From assembly GCA_020350905.1 (NCBI GenBank), contig CP070843.1, forward strand, positions 53,606 through 61,358: a stretch of 7,753 nucleotides of DNA, in the 5' to 3' direction. A model generated the notes under the pieces. It was not told where the DNA came from, made no database searches, and was given only the letters and a program-made list of their open reading frames with translations. Below are positions 1-7,065 of the stretch, piece after piece (positions within the stretch are counted from its first letter, which is position 1; every line of letters begins with the position of its first letter). Made by a program: the position numbers and the translations under genes. Source of the stretch: Deltaproteobacteria bacterium (GTDB lineage: Bacteria; Desulfobacterota; Syntrophobacteria; BM002).

Positions 1-1
1 C

Positions 2-151
2 GGAACCTGCGAAGGGACCTGCCCTGAAGTTTTCCAACTCAATGAAGAAACAGACACGTCAGAAGTAATAAAGCCTGAAGGAGGGCCAGAAGATCTTATT
101 CAAGATGCAATCGAATCATGCCCGGTGGAAGCCATCCACTGGCAGGAGTGA
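2..151 (+). CDS. Ferredoxin, single [4Fe-4S] type (3' end only)
   Basis: The frame is open from base 2 to a TGA at 149-151, giving the last 49 residues of a small protein cut by the window edge. Visible residues include GTCEGTCPEVF near the start and ESCPVEAIHW near the end. The spacing (Cys, three residues, Cys-Pro, then a distant Cys-Pro) matches the later ligands of one-cluster [4Fe-4S] ferredoxins of the Desulfovibrio/Thermotoga type; the first one or two cluster cysteines would lie upstream of the window. The acidic stretch after PEVF is typical of these soluble cytoplasmic electron carriers. Its partner cannot be told from here. It is 291 bases from narG, so it is probably a separate transcription unit rather than a Nar subunit. 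The family call is fairly sure; a specific role is not. Confidence 0.82.
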   Translation, partial: GTCEGTCPEVFQLNEETDTSEVIKPEGGPEDLIQDAIESCPVEAIHWQE

Positions 152-330
152 GTGTTCTGATATCTCTGGTGGATTAGTAATGGATGCCTATTGAGATTCT
201 TAAATTTTACCTCATATTCTGCTGAGAAGCACTTCCTGAAGAATTCGCTCTCGCTCCACTCTGAAAACGACTTTCCAATCTGAGCTGATCTATTTCATTT
301 AAAAGGAGACGAATTTCCAGCACATTAAAT

Positions 331-336
331 TATATT
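331..336 (+). promoter_or_regulatory. Possible -10 element of the narG promoter
   Basis: TATATT lies in the most AT-rich part of the leader, about 105 bases before the narG start. There is no good -35 hexamer 17 bases upstream, which is common for activator-dependent promoters such as FNR-type nar promoters, but I found no convincing activator box at the right distance. This is a weak guess from base composition only. Confidence 0.2.
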
Positions 337-410
337 AATCTGCCAGGGGTGGACATTGCCATCACCACGTTGAGTAGATGAAAGCAAGTACTTTGAAGCC
401 TTCGCAAGAC

Positions 411-428
411 TTGATCCACGGGATCGAA
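411..428 (+). repeat. Small dyad next to the narG ribosome binding site
   Basis: TTGATCC (411-417) and GGATCGAA (421-428) are inverted copies around the bases ACG. The core GATCC/GGATC is a perfect 5-base stem, and the outer TT/AA pair needs one bulged base. The dyad ends three bases before the GGAGGG of narG, so it could form a small hairpin in the leader or be an operator. The ends look like FNR/DNR half-sites but the spacing is wrong for that family. Confidence 0.35.
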
Positions 429-431
429 CCT

Positions 432-437
432 GGAGGG
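432..437 (+). promoter_or_regulatory. Ribosome binding site of narG
   Basis: GGAGGG is placed five bases before the ATG at 443. It fixes the narG start, which also agrees with the N-terminal length of E. coli NarG: the FS0 histidine falls at residue 56 here and residue 49 in E. coli. Confidence 0.8.
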
Positions 438-442
438 AACCC

Positions 443-3400
443 ATGGCCAAGAGAAACCTCTTGTCATCGCTCCGCTTCCTTCGACCTCGAGACAGGTGTG
501 AAAAAGAAGCCCTTGCCGACGGCTTGGCCGAAGTCCGTTGTGGCGAGAGGGGTTGGGAGGATTTTTACCGGAGAAGGTGGCAGTATGACAAAAAAGTCCG
601 TTCCACCCACGGGGTAAATTGCACCGGATCCTGCTCCTGGGATGTCTACGTCAAGGACGGAATTATCGTCTGGGAAACCCAGAGAGGTGATTATCCCAGT
701 TGCGGGCCCAATTTGCCCGATCACGAGCCCCGGGGCTGCCCACGAGGTGCCACCTTTTCCTGGTATACCTACAGCCCGGTTCGGCTCAAGTATCCTTATA
801 TTCGCTCAGTTTTATTGGAAATGTGGCGGGATGCGCTCCAAGCACAGGCTGATCCTGTGACCGCCTGGCAGTCCATTGTGGCAAATCAGGAAAAGAGGAG
901 AGAGTACCAACAAGCCAGGGGCAAGGGTGGCTTCGTCCGGGTTTCCTGGGATGAGGCGGCCACTCTCATCGCCGCTTCAACTGTTCACACCATTAAGGAG
1001 TATGGGCCAGAGAGGATTTTCGGTTTTACCCCCATCCCTGCCATGTCCATGGTTTGTTATGCCTCTGGCGCTCGATTTCTCTCGCTCATCGGCGCTTCCC
1101 TTATTAGTTTCTACGACTGGTACTGTGACCTGCCCCCTGCCTCTCCTCAAATCTGGGGCGAACAGACCGATGTACCAGAAAGCGCCGATTGGTATGAGTC
1201 CACCTACATGATCGTCTGGGGCAGCAATTTGCCCATGACCCGTACTCCTGACGCTCACTTCTTTACTGAGGCACGCTACCGAGGCGCCAAAGTTGCGGCG
1301 GTGGCGCCCGACTACGCTGAATACGTAAAGTTCGCCGATACCTGGCTTCCGGCCAAGGCGGGCACCGATTCCGCCCTTGCCATGGCCATGACCTTTGTGA
1401 TCTTCAAAGAATTCTATCTTGACCGACAGTCCGAATATTTCACTTCCTACGCCAAAGCATTTACCGACCTTCCTTTTGTTGTGGTATTGAAACCGAAGGG
1501 AGACCAGCTCGTTTCGGAGCGGTTTCTGCGGGCCTCAGATCTGGATCTCGGCCAAAACAATGCGGAATGGAAAACTCTTTACTACGATTCAAAAAGCAAG
1601 AGTTTTGTAGTCCCTAACGGCAGTATTGGCTTTCGCTGGAGCGAGGAAGGTCGGTGGAATCTCCACCAACTCGATTCAGTGAGCGGCGAACCTGTGGAGC
1701 CGCTCTTGAGCTTTGCTGAGGAGAATGATGGCTGGCATTCAGTGGGATTCCCCTTGTTCCAGTTCCAGGGGGCCAGCACAAAGGTCGACAAGGTCCCGGT
1801 GAAGAAGATTGATCGACACGGTGAGGAGATCCTGGTGACCACGGTTTTTGATCTGATGGCAGCCAACCTTGGGGTGGACAGAGGCCAGGGAGGCGAAGTT
1901 GCAGAAGACTATGACGATCCTAAACCCTACACGCCCGCCTGGCAGGAAGCGATAACCGGAGTTCCCAAAGCTGATGTCATCAGGGTGGCTCGGGAATTCG
2001 CCGAGAACGCTGAAAAAACCAAGGGAAAATCCATGATTTTCCTCGGTGCCGGCACCAATCACTGGTATCACAATGACATGACCTATCGGGCTATCCTGAA
2101 CCTCACCACCCTCTGCGGTTGCCAGGGGGTGAACGGCGGAGGTTGGGCCCACTATGTTGGTCAGGAAAAACTTCGCCCTCAAGCATCCTGGGCTGCCATT
2201 GCTTTTGGACTGGATTGGCGGAGGCCTCCCCGACAACAAAATGGAACCTCATTCTATTATTTTGCCACGGACCAATGGAGGTATGAGACCTTCGATGCGC
2301 GACACATCGGTTCGCCCCTGGCAGAGAATGAGGTGGGCAAGCATCTTGCTGACTACAACGTCATAGCCGCTAGACTCGGCTGGCTACCCTCCTATCCCCA
2401 GTTCAATCGAAACCCGTTGGATCTTTGTAGAGAAGCAGTGGAGAATGGAGCTAACTCGGACGAAGAGATCATCTCTCATGTGGTAGACAAACTGAAGAAG
2501 GGCGAGGTTTCGTTCGCCCTTGAAGATCCGGACAGTCCAGAAAACTGGCCTCGACTTCTTTTTCTTTGGCGGGCAAACCTTCTGGGCGCAAGCGGCAAGG
2601 GCCACGAGTATTTTCTCAAGCATCTTCTGGGAACCGACAATGCGGTGCTCAACAAGGAGGGTGAGATCAAGCCGGAGGAGGTGCAGTGGAGAGATCCGGC
2701 TCCAGAGGGTAAACTGGATCTTTTGGTCACCCTCGAACTTCGCATGTCCACCAGCGCCATGTACTCGGATGTAGCTCTGCCGGCAGCCTCCTGGTATGAG
2801 ATGCACGATCTCAGTACCACAGATCTGCATTCCTTTATCCATCCATTCAACCCGGCTATTGATCCTCCCTGGGAGACCAGGACCAATTGGGATCAGTTCA
2901 AGGCAATTGCTGAGAAGTTTTCGGAACTCGCTGCAAACCATCTTGGTGAACAGAAAGATTTGGTGGCTACTCCTCTACTCCACGATTCACCCGGTGAAAT
3001 TGCCCAACCGACCGTCAAGGATTGGCAGAAAGGAGAGGTGGAGCCAATACCGGGTAAGACCCTGCCGAGCCTCTCTGTGGTCACAAGGGATTACCCTAAC
3101 ACCTACAAAATGATGACAGCCCTGGGACCTTTGGTCGCCAATGTGGGCATAGGCTCTAAGGGGATTACCTGGAAGTCAGATCAAGAATACGAGGAATTAA
3201 AAGAAAAGCTGGGAACGGTAGCAGATTCCGGAATGACGCAGGGCATGCCGGAGTTGAAGGTGGGCAAACAAGTGGCTGAAGCAATCCTGATGCTGGCCCC
3301 AGAGACCAATGGACGCACAGCGGTCAAGGCATGGTCCGGCTTAGAAAAGAAGACAGGGCTTAGCCTTGCCCATCTGAGTAAGGATAGAGAGGGAGAGAAG

Positions 3401-4126
3401 ATGAGCTTCGCGGACCTGGATGGACGACCGCGCAAGATTATCACCAGCCCCATCTGGAGTGGTATCGAGTCTGAGGCCCGAATGTATTCTCCCTTCGTCA
3501 TCAACATAGAGGAGAAAGTTCCCTTCCGCACCCTCACGGGGCGGGCGCAATTCTACCAGGACCATGAGTGGATGCTGGCTTTTGGTGAAGGACTGCCGCT
3601 CTTCCGGCCCCCACTGGATATGCAAGCGCTCGGCTCAACGGAGGTGGCTCGCCCAGAGAGCAAAGAGATCGTTCTGAACTACCTTACCCCGCATTCCAAG
3701 TGGTCTATTCACAGCACCTACTCGGATACCTTGATAATGCTCACCCTGTTTCGTGGCGGTGAGGCCATTTGGATCAATGACGAGGATGCAGCTTCCATTG
3801 GGGTCGAAGACAATGAGTGGCTGGAGTGCTTTAATGTCAATGGGGTAGTGATGGCCAAGGCGGTGGTAAGTCACCGAATCCCCCGGGGCAAGGCGTTTAT
3901 GTACCACGCCCAGGGGAGAATGATTAACACTCCGGGCTCAAAGCTTTCTGGGAAGCGAGGCGGTACCCACAATAGTGTTACCCGCATCTTGGTGAAGCCG
4001 ACTCAGATGATCGGTGGGTATGCGCAACTGAGTTACGGGTTCAACTACTACGGCCCCACAGGTGCCCAGAGAGATGAAGTGATAGTAGTCCGAAAGGCAG
4101 GAAAGGTGGACTGGTATGAAGATTAA
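443..4126 (+). CDS. narG: Respiratory nitrate reductase, alpha (catalytic) subunit NarG
   Basis: NarG reduces nitrate to nitrite at a Mo-bis(MGD) centre in the membrane-bound NarGHI complex. The product is 1227 residues, close to E. coli NarG (1247). Near the N-terminus, RSTHGVNCTGSCSW and EPRGCPRG carry the FS0 [4Fe-4S] ligands His56, Cys60, Cys64 and Cys99. FYDWYCDLPPASPQ carries Asp229, the counterpart of the molybdenum ligand Asp222 in E. coli. Further conserved stretches include GSNLPMTRTPDAHFFTE and LCGCQGVNGGGWAHYVGQ. The molybdopterin-dinucleotide binding domain occupies roughly residues 1076-1205 (LNYLTPHSKWSIHSTYSD onward). The N-terminus (MAKRNLLSSLRFLRPRD) has no twin-arginine leader, so the subunit should stay on the cytoplasmic side, unlike the outward-facing archaeal-type enzymes. 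The gene is intact, ends in TAA, and overlaps narH by 11 bases, implying coupled translation. Confidence 0.98.
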   Translation: MAKRNLLSSLRFLRPRDRCEKEALADGLAEVRCGERGWEDFYRRRWQYDKKVRSTHGVNCTGSCSWDVYVKDGIIVWETQRGDYPSCGPNLPDHEPRGCPRGATFSWYTYSPVRLKYPYIRSVLLEMWRDALQAQADPVTAWQSIVANQEKRREYQQARGKGGFVRVSWDEAATLIAASTVHTIKEYGPERIFGFTPIPAMSMVCYASGARFLSLIGASLISFYDWYCDLPPASPQIWGEQTDVPESADWYESTYMIVWGSNLPMTRTPDAHFFTEARYRGAKVAAVAPDYAEYVKFADTWLPAKAGTDSALAMAMTFVIFKEFYLDRQSEYFTSYAKAFTDLPFVVVLKPKGDQLVSERFLRASDLDLGQNNAEWKTLYYDSKSKSFVVPNGSIGFRWSEEGRWNLHQLDSVSGEPVEPLLSFAEENDGWHSVGFPLFQFQGASTKVDKVPVKKIDRHGEEILVTTVFDLMAANLGVDRGQGGEVAEDYDDPKPYTPAWQEAITGVPKADVIRVAREFAENAEKTKGKSMIFLGAGTNHWYHNDMTYRAILNLTTLCGCQGVNGGGWAHYVGQEKLRPQASWAAIAFGLDWRRPPRQQNGTSFYYFATDQWRYETFDARHIGSPLAENEVGKHLADYNVIAARLGWLPSYPQFNRNPLDLCREAVENGANSDEEIISHVVDKLKKGEVSFALEDPDSPENWPRLLFLWRANLLGASGKGHEYFLKHLLGTDNAVLNKEGEIKPEEVQWRDPAPEGKLDLLVTLELRMSTSAMYSDVALPAASWYEMHDLSTTDLHSFIHPFNPAIDPPWETRTNWDQFKAIAEKFSELAANHLGEQKDLVATPLLHDSPGEIAQPTVKDWQKGEVEPIPGKTLPSLSVVTRDYPNTYKMMTALGPLVANVGIGSKGITWKSDQEYEELKEKLGTVADSGMTQGMPELKVGKQVAEAILMLAPETNGRTAVKAWSGLEKKTGLSLAHLSKDREGEKMSFADLDGRPRKIITSPIWSGIESEARMYSPFVINIEEKVPFRTLTGRAQFYQDHEWMLAFGEGLPLFRPPLDMQALGSTEVARPESKEIVLNYLTPHSKWSIHSTYSDTLIMLTLFRGGEAIWINDEDAASIGVEDNEWLECFNVNGVVMAKAVVSHRIPRGKAFMYHAQGRMINTPGSKLSGKRGGTHNSVTRILVKPTQMIGGYAQLSYGFNYYGPTGAQRDEVIVVRKAGKVDWYED

Positions 4127-5543
4127 AGCGCAAATTGCCATGGTTTTGAATCTGGATAAGTGTATCGGCTGCCACACGTGTAGCATTCCTTGCAAGAACG
4201 TCTGGACTAACCGAGCAGGCGCCGAGTACATCTGGTTTAACAATGTGGAGACCAAGCCGGGAATTGGCTATCCGAAGAAGTGGGAGGACCAGAAACTCTA
4301 TAAGGGCGGATGGGAGATGGGATGAGAGCTCCGTCTTCGTGCCGGCGGTCGGCCGGCTAAATTGCTGAAGATTTTTCACAACCCAGATCTTCCTGGTATC
4401 GACGAGTATTACGAGCCCTGGACCTATAATTATGACAAACTGATCTCCAGCCCTGCCAAAAAACATCAGCCGTCGACCCGACCGAAATCTCTGATCACCG
4501 GCAAGCCCATTCGGCTGAAGTGGGGCCCCAACTGGGAGGACGATCTTGCCGGGGTGAGCACCACCGGCTCTGGTGATGTGAATTTCAAAAACCTGGATTA
4601 CCAGATTTACCTCCAGTTCAAAAAGGTCTTCATGTTTTATCTTCCACGTCTCTGTGAACACTGTCTGAACCCGGCTTGTGTGGCTTCATGTCCCTCAGGA
4701 GCTCTCTATAAGCGAGATGAAGACGGAATTGTTCTGGTTGACCAGGAGCAATGCAGGGGATGGCGATATTGTGTCTCTGGCTGCCCCTATAAGAAGGTCT
4801 ATTTCAATTGGGATACCGGCAGATCTGAGAAATGCATCTTTTGCTATCCCAGAATCGAGGCGGGTATGACCAGCCTTTGTGCTGATACCTGCGTCGGCAA
4901 GATCCGTTATGTGGGAGTCATCCTCTACGATGCCGATCAGATTGCCACGGCGGCGTCCACCAAAGAAGAGGTGGAACTTTATCCCATCCACACTGGTATG
5001 TTCCTCAACCCCAAAGATCCGGAGGTGGTTGCTGAGGCTATTTCTCAGGGGATTCCTCAGAGCTACATTGAGGCGGCCAAGAATTCCCCGGTCTATAAAC
5101 TTGCGGTGGATTGGCAACTGGCCTTCCCTCTCCATCCGGAGTTCAGGACGCTGCCCATGGTCTGGTACGTCCCTCCCTTGAGTCCACTGGTGCAGTTTTT
5201 TAAGGAGTCGGATCACGATGTCCGGGATCCTGAAGTGATGAGGATTCCGCTGACCTATCTGGCCAATCTTCTGACCGCTGGGGATGAGGAGTCGATAAGG
5301 CTGGCCCTGAATCGGCTCATGGCCATCCGTAGCTACATGCGCTCGAAGTGGGTGGAGGGAAAACCGGATGTGGCTGTTCTAGAAGAGGCCGGTATGACCA
5401 CCGAGATGGCTGAGGGAGTGTATCGATTACTTGCCATTGCTAAATATAAGGATCGCTTTGTCATACCCACGGTCAAGAAGGAAAAGGAAGTTAACCTCTA
5501 TCAGGAGCAGGGTGCTGCGGGTTTTGGTCCGCATGGCGCATAG
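4116..5543 (+). CDS. narH: Nitrate reductase beta (Fe-S) subunit NarH, interrupted by an in-frame TGA at codon 70
   Basis: NarH carries electrons from NarI haem to NarG through three [4Fe-4S] clusters and one [3Fe-4S] cluster. All four ligand groups are present: Cys16/19/22/26 (KCIGCHTCSIPCK), Cys180/183/188/192 (CEHCLNPACVASCP), Cys213-Trp216-Cys219-Cys223 (CRGWRYCVSGCP, the Trp marking the [3Fe-4S] site) and Cys240/243/255/259. Numbering counts the TGA as residue 70. The full reading is 475 residues, near Bacillus NarH length. The ATG at 4116 lies inside the end of narG, preceded by AAGGTGGA. Oddity: codon 70 (4323-4325) is TGA. The frame is identical on both sides, since GGWEMG before and ELRLRAGGR after continue the family alignment, so this is a single-codon interruption, not a frameshift. 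As a stop it would leave a 69-residue fragment; restart at the TTG at 4362 has no ribosome binding site. Causes could be a nonsense mutation, a sequencing or consensus error, or recoding. Stop is TAG. Confidence 0.93.
4323..4325 (+). other. In-frame TGA codon inside narH
   Basis: TGA follows GGA (Gly69) and precedes GAG (Glu71) in the same frame as the rest of narH. One substitution from CGA, AGA or GGA would explain it, and Arg or Gly would suit this variable, non-ligand segment between GGW and the AGG motif. TGA is the normal stop of the upstream ferredoxin gene and of narJ, and tryptophans in these genes are TGG, so a global reassignment is unlikely. Confidence 0.9.
4341..4357 (+). promoter_or_regulatory. 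GC-rich hairpin after the narH TGA (SECIS-like geometry)
   Basis: GCCGGC (4341-4346) pairs with GCCGGC (4352-4357), a perfect 6-base GC stem closing the loop GGTCG. The loop begins 21 bases after the TGA. Bacterial SECIS elements need a stem-loop just downstream of the UGA with a G at the start of the apical loop, and the fdhF loop is also GGUC. A second stem is possible below it: GTCTTC (4333-4338) with GAAGAT (4367-4372), across an uneven internal loop. There is no T-run directly after the stem, so it is not a standard terminator. The same bases encode RAGGRPAK, which looks like normal NarH sequence, so the hairpin may be coincidental. The hairpin is clear; its function is not. Confidence 0.35.
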
Positions 5544-5552
5544 CTAATGTAG

Positions 5553-5588
5553 GTCGGATCGTTCCCGCCTTAGCAGGCTTGATCCGAC
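5553..5588 (+). repeat. REP-like palindrome
   Basis: GTCGGATC (5553-5560) and GATCCGAC (5581-5588) are perfect inverted 8-base arms. Inside them GCCT (5567-5570) and AGGC (5575-5578) form a second small stem around TAGC. The layout, starting ten bases after the narH stop, is that of an extragenic palindromic unit like the GTCGGAT...ATCCGAC repeats dispersed in many proteobacterial genomes. The family name is from memory and copy number cannot be seen here. Confidence 0.6.
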
Positions 5589-5642
5589 AAAAGGAAGGAA
5601 CTGCCGTAACTCAATGCCGTGTAGCAAGCGCTGCGCTCGACG

Positions 5643-5688
5643 AAATCCCCCTCGGTCCCCCTTTAAAAAAGGGGGATAGGGTGGATTT
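5643..5688 (+). repeat. Long palindromic repeat, MITE-like (CCCCC...GGGGG)
   Basis: The inner stem is TCCCCCTTT (5656-5664) with AAAGGGGGA (5668-5676), nine perfect base pairs around AAA. The outer arms are AAATCCCCCT (5643-5652) and AGGGTGGATTT (5678-5688), which pair with one bulged T. The result is one long near-perfect hairpin of about 46 bases. I recall very similar palindromes scattered between genes in Desulfobacterota, Nitrospirota and cyanobacterial genomes. It could stabilise, attenuate or end the narGH transcript, although no U-run follows. Confidence 0.7.
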
Positions 5689-5820
5689 GAAAGATCTCAG
5701 TGTTCCCCTTCACTTTACTAATCAAACTGTTGAGGGCGAGCCTGATCACGAAAAATCTTATTTGAGCGCTTATGGGGTTAATCTCCGCCTGAAGAGCAAT
5801 AGATTTCTTCAACATTGAAT

Positions 5821-5828
5821 AGAGTGAG
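5821..5828 (+). promoter_or_regulatory. Weak ribosome binding site of narJ
   Basis: AGAGTGAG ends eight bases before the narJ ATG at 5837. It is a poor match to the consensus compared with the narG and narK sites, suggesting low chaperone output. It is the only SD-like element near this start. Confidence 0.4.
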
Positions 5829-5836
5829 CTAGACAA

Positions 5837-6367
5837 ATGACAGATGAAAAACGTTATCTCCTGAAGGTGCTAGCGATACTACTTCAATATCCGGATGATG
5901 AATTTATTCTGTCGCTTGAGGAGTTGAAGGAAGCGGTGGAACAGATTCCTCGAGTGGAGCAACGGGAGAGGTGTGTAAATTTCTTGGACTACCTGGGCAA
6001 TAATTCGCTTATCCGTCTACAGGAGGAATACACCTCGAGTTTTGATCTTAACCCCACAACGTGTCTTAACCTTACATACCACCGGTGGGGTGACGCGAGA
6101 GAGCGGGGAAGAGCTCTGGTTGATTTCCACCAGCTGTACGAAGCTGCTGGCTATGAATGCGCTACCGGAGAACTGCCTGATTATCTCCCGTTAGTCCTTG
6201 AGTACCTCTCTTTGAGCCAGAATGGTGGCCACTCCTCGTTTCTTGGACAGTACTGGGAACAGGTGGAAACCATTAGCTCCGGGCTTCAAGAAGCCGGCAG
6301 TGTTTATGCTGGTCTTTTAGAGATAGTTGCAGATCTTTTCAATGAGATGAAAACCAACGGAGTATGA
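5837..6367 (+). CDS. narJ: Nitrate reductase assembly chaperone NarJ
   Basis: NarJ is a cytoplasmic TorD-family chaperone that binds apo-NarG, assists insertion of the molybdenum cofactor and the FS0 cluster, and holds back membrane docking until NarGH is mature. It is not part of the final enzyme. The 176-residue product is close in length to Bacillus NarJ and shorter than that of E. coli (about 236). The family core is clear at roughly residues 61-122: LQEEYTSSFDLNP, then HRWGDARERGRALVDFHQLY (the HGDxRxRG-like signature) and YEAAGYECATGELPDYLPLVLEYL. The protein is predicted all-helical with no membrane segment. It ends in TGA four bases before narI. Unusually, it is separated from narH by 293 bases with palindromes, so it may be made from a processed or separately initiated transcript. 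Confidence 0.95.
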   Translation: MTDEKRYLLKVLAILLQYPDDEFILSLEELKEAVEQIPRVEQRERCVNFLDYLGNNSLIRLQEEYTSSFDLNPTTCLNLTYHRWGDARERGRALVDFHQLYEAAGYECATGELPDYLPLVLEYLSLSQNGGHSSFLGQYWEQVETISSGLQEAGSVYAGLLEIVADLFNEMKTNGV

Positions 6368-6371
6368 GGAC

Positions 6372-7055
6372 ATGAATATTCTTAACACACTTGCATTTTT
6401 AATTTTTCCGTACCTGGCTCTTACCACCTTTGTAGTTGGCCATCTGTATCGTTACCTGACGAATCCTTACGATTGGAACTCAAAGTCAAGCGAACTTCTT
6501 GATAAAGAAAGCTTGAAGATCGGGATCACGATTTTTCATTGGGGTGTCATCTTAACCCTCATCGGACATGCTGGCGGGCTGCTGATCCCTCAAAGCCTTT
6601 TTGATGAGGTGGGTATCGATAGTCAGGCCCACACTAAGATAGCCCTTTTAACTGGATTCATTGTTGGAGCTGCGGCTCTTTTAGGTCTTGTTCTCCTTAT
6701 TTGGCGACGGATCACTAAGGACCGAGTGCTTGCGACCACAACCTTGAATGATTTTGTAACCCTGGGCTTGCTGCTTTTTGTGATAACTACCGGGCTCACC
6801 AATGTAGTTTATGGCTTTTTTGAACACTTCGATGTCCTTCACTCTATTGCCCCGTGGATTCGCGGGATTGTAACCCTGACTCCCGATCCAACTCTTATGG
6901 TTAAGGTGCCGGTGAGATATAAGGTCCACATTCTCAGCGCCGTTGCCCTGATCGGGTTTTCTCCATTCAGTCGACTGGTACACATATGGAGTGTGCCGCT
7001 CACTTACCTTGTTCGGAGATTGATTATCTTTCGGAGGAGAGAAGCAAGCTTTTAG
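6372..7055 (+). CDS. narI: Nitrate reductase gamma subunit NarI (dihaem cytochrome b)
   Basis: NarI anchors NarGH to the inner membrane and oxidises quinol, sending electrons through two b haems to NarH. The product is 227 residues, matching E. coli NarI (225). The four haem-ligand histidines are present: His56 (IFHWG) and His66 (IGHAGG) at the same numbers as E. coli, and His186 (YKVHIL) and His204 (RLVHIWSVP), 18 residues apart as in E. coli His187/His205. About five hydrophobic membrane segments lie near residues 3-26, 51-72, 90-111, 126-148 and 185-205. RATTT-like wording (VLATTTLNDF) and PFSRLVHIWSVPLTYL are family hallmarks. The ATG starts four bases after the narJ stop, with GAGG from the end of narJ as a close SD, so the two genes are co-translated. 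Stop is TAG. Confidence 0.97.
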   Translation: MNILNTLAFLIFPYLALTTFVVGHLYRYLTNPYDWNSKSSELLDKESLKIGITIFHWGVILTLIGHAGGLLIPQSLFDEVGIDSQAHTKIALLTGFIVGAAALLGLVLLIWRRITKDRVLATTTLNDFVTLGLLLFVITTGLTNVVYGFFEHFDVLHSIAPWIRGIVTLTPDPTLMVKVPVRYKVHILSAVALIGFSPFSRLVHIWSVPLTYLVRRLIIFRRREASF

Positions 7056-7065
7056 AGCAGGATTA

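Larger units (their letters stand above)
152..442 (+). other. Non-coding leader between ferredoxin gene and narG
   Basis: I see no gene in these 291 bases. A reading frame beginning at 378 overlaps the start of narG in another frame, has no family resemblance and is treated as spurious. The middle is AT-rich (about 290-340) and could hold the nar promoter. An SD-like AAGGAG at 303-308 is not followed by a start codon at usable distance. I found no strong intrinsic terminator after the ferredoxin gene. Confidence 0.6.
5544..5836 (+). other. narH-narJ spacer with two palindromic repeats
   Basis: These 293 bases separate narH from narJ, which in most nar operons touch or overlap. Two palindromes lie within (5553-5588 and 5643-5688). 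An open frame at 5579-5818 runs straight through the second palindrome, lacks a ribosome binding site and resembles no known protein, so I do not call it a gene. From 5689 to the narJ start I see nothing beyond a weak SD. Confidence 0.7.

Noticed and set aside
285..298. Possible FNR box CTGAT-N4-TTCAT in the narG leader
   Set aside because: Only about 7 of 10 consensus positions fit, and its centre is about 10 bases too far from the candidate -10 element for a class II FNR promoter.
421..431. tRNA T-arm-like sequence on the - strand (GGTTCGATCCC)
   Set aside because: The flanking bases do not form the T-stem, and no anticodon arm or acceptor stem is present.
443..500. Twin-arginine signal on NarG
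   Set aside because: The N-terminus has scattered arginines (SLRFLRPRD) but no S-R-R-x-F-L-K motif and no hydrophobic stretch, matching cytoplasm-facing NarG proteins.
378..617. 79-codon open frame overlapping the start of narG
   Set aside because: It lies in another frame over the narG ribosome binding site and the first 58 narG codons, has no SD and matches no family; the overlapped frame encodes conserved NarG residues.
4116..4325. Separate 69-residue ferredoxin-like gene
   Set aside because: The sequence is plainly the N-terminus of NarH, and the family alignment continues in the same frame after the TGA.
4323..4325. Alternative genetic code with UGA as Trp or Gly
   Set aside because: The ferredoxin gene and narJ end at TGA at the expected lengths, and NarGHJI tryptophans are encoded by TGG.
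4341..4376. Intrinsic terminator inside narH
   Set aside because: The GC stem is followed by TAAATTGC, not a T-run; the short T-stretch comes about 15 bases later.
5579..5818. 79-codon open frame in the narH-narJ spacer
   Set aside because: It reads through the CCCCC/GGGGG palindrome and has no usable ribosome binding site or recognisable domain.
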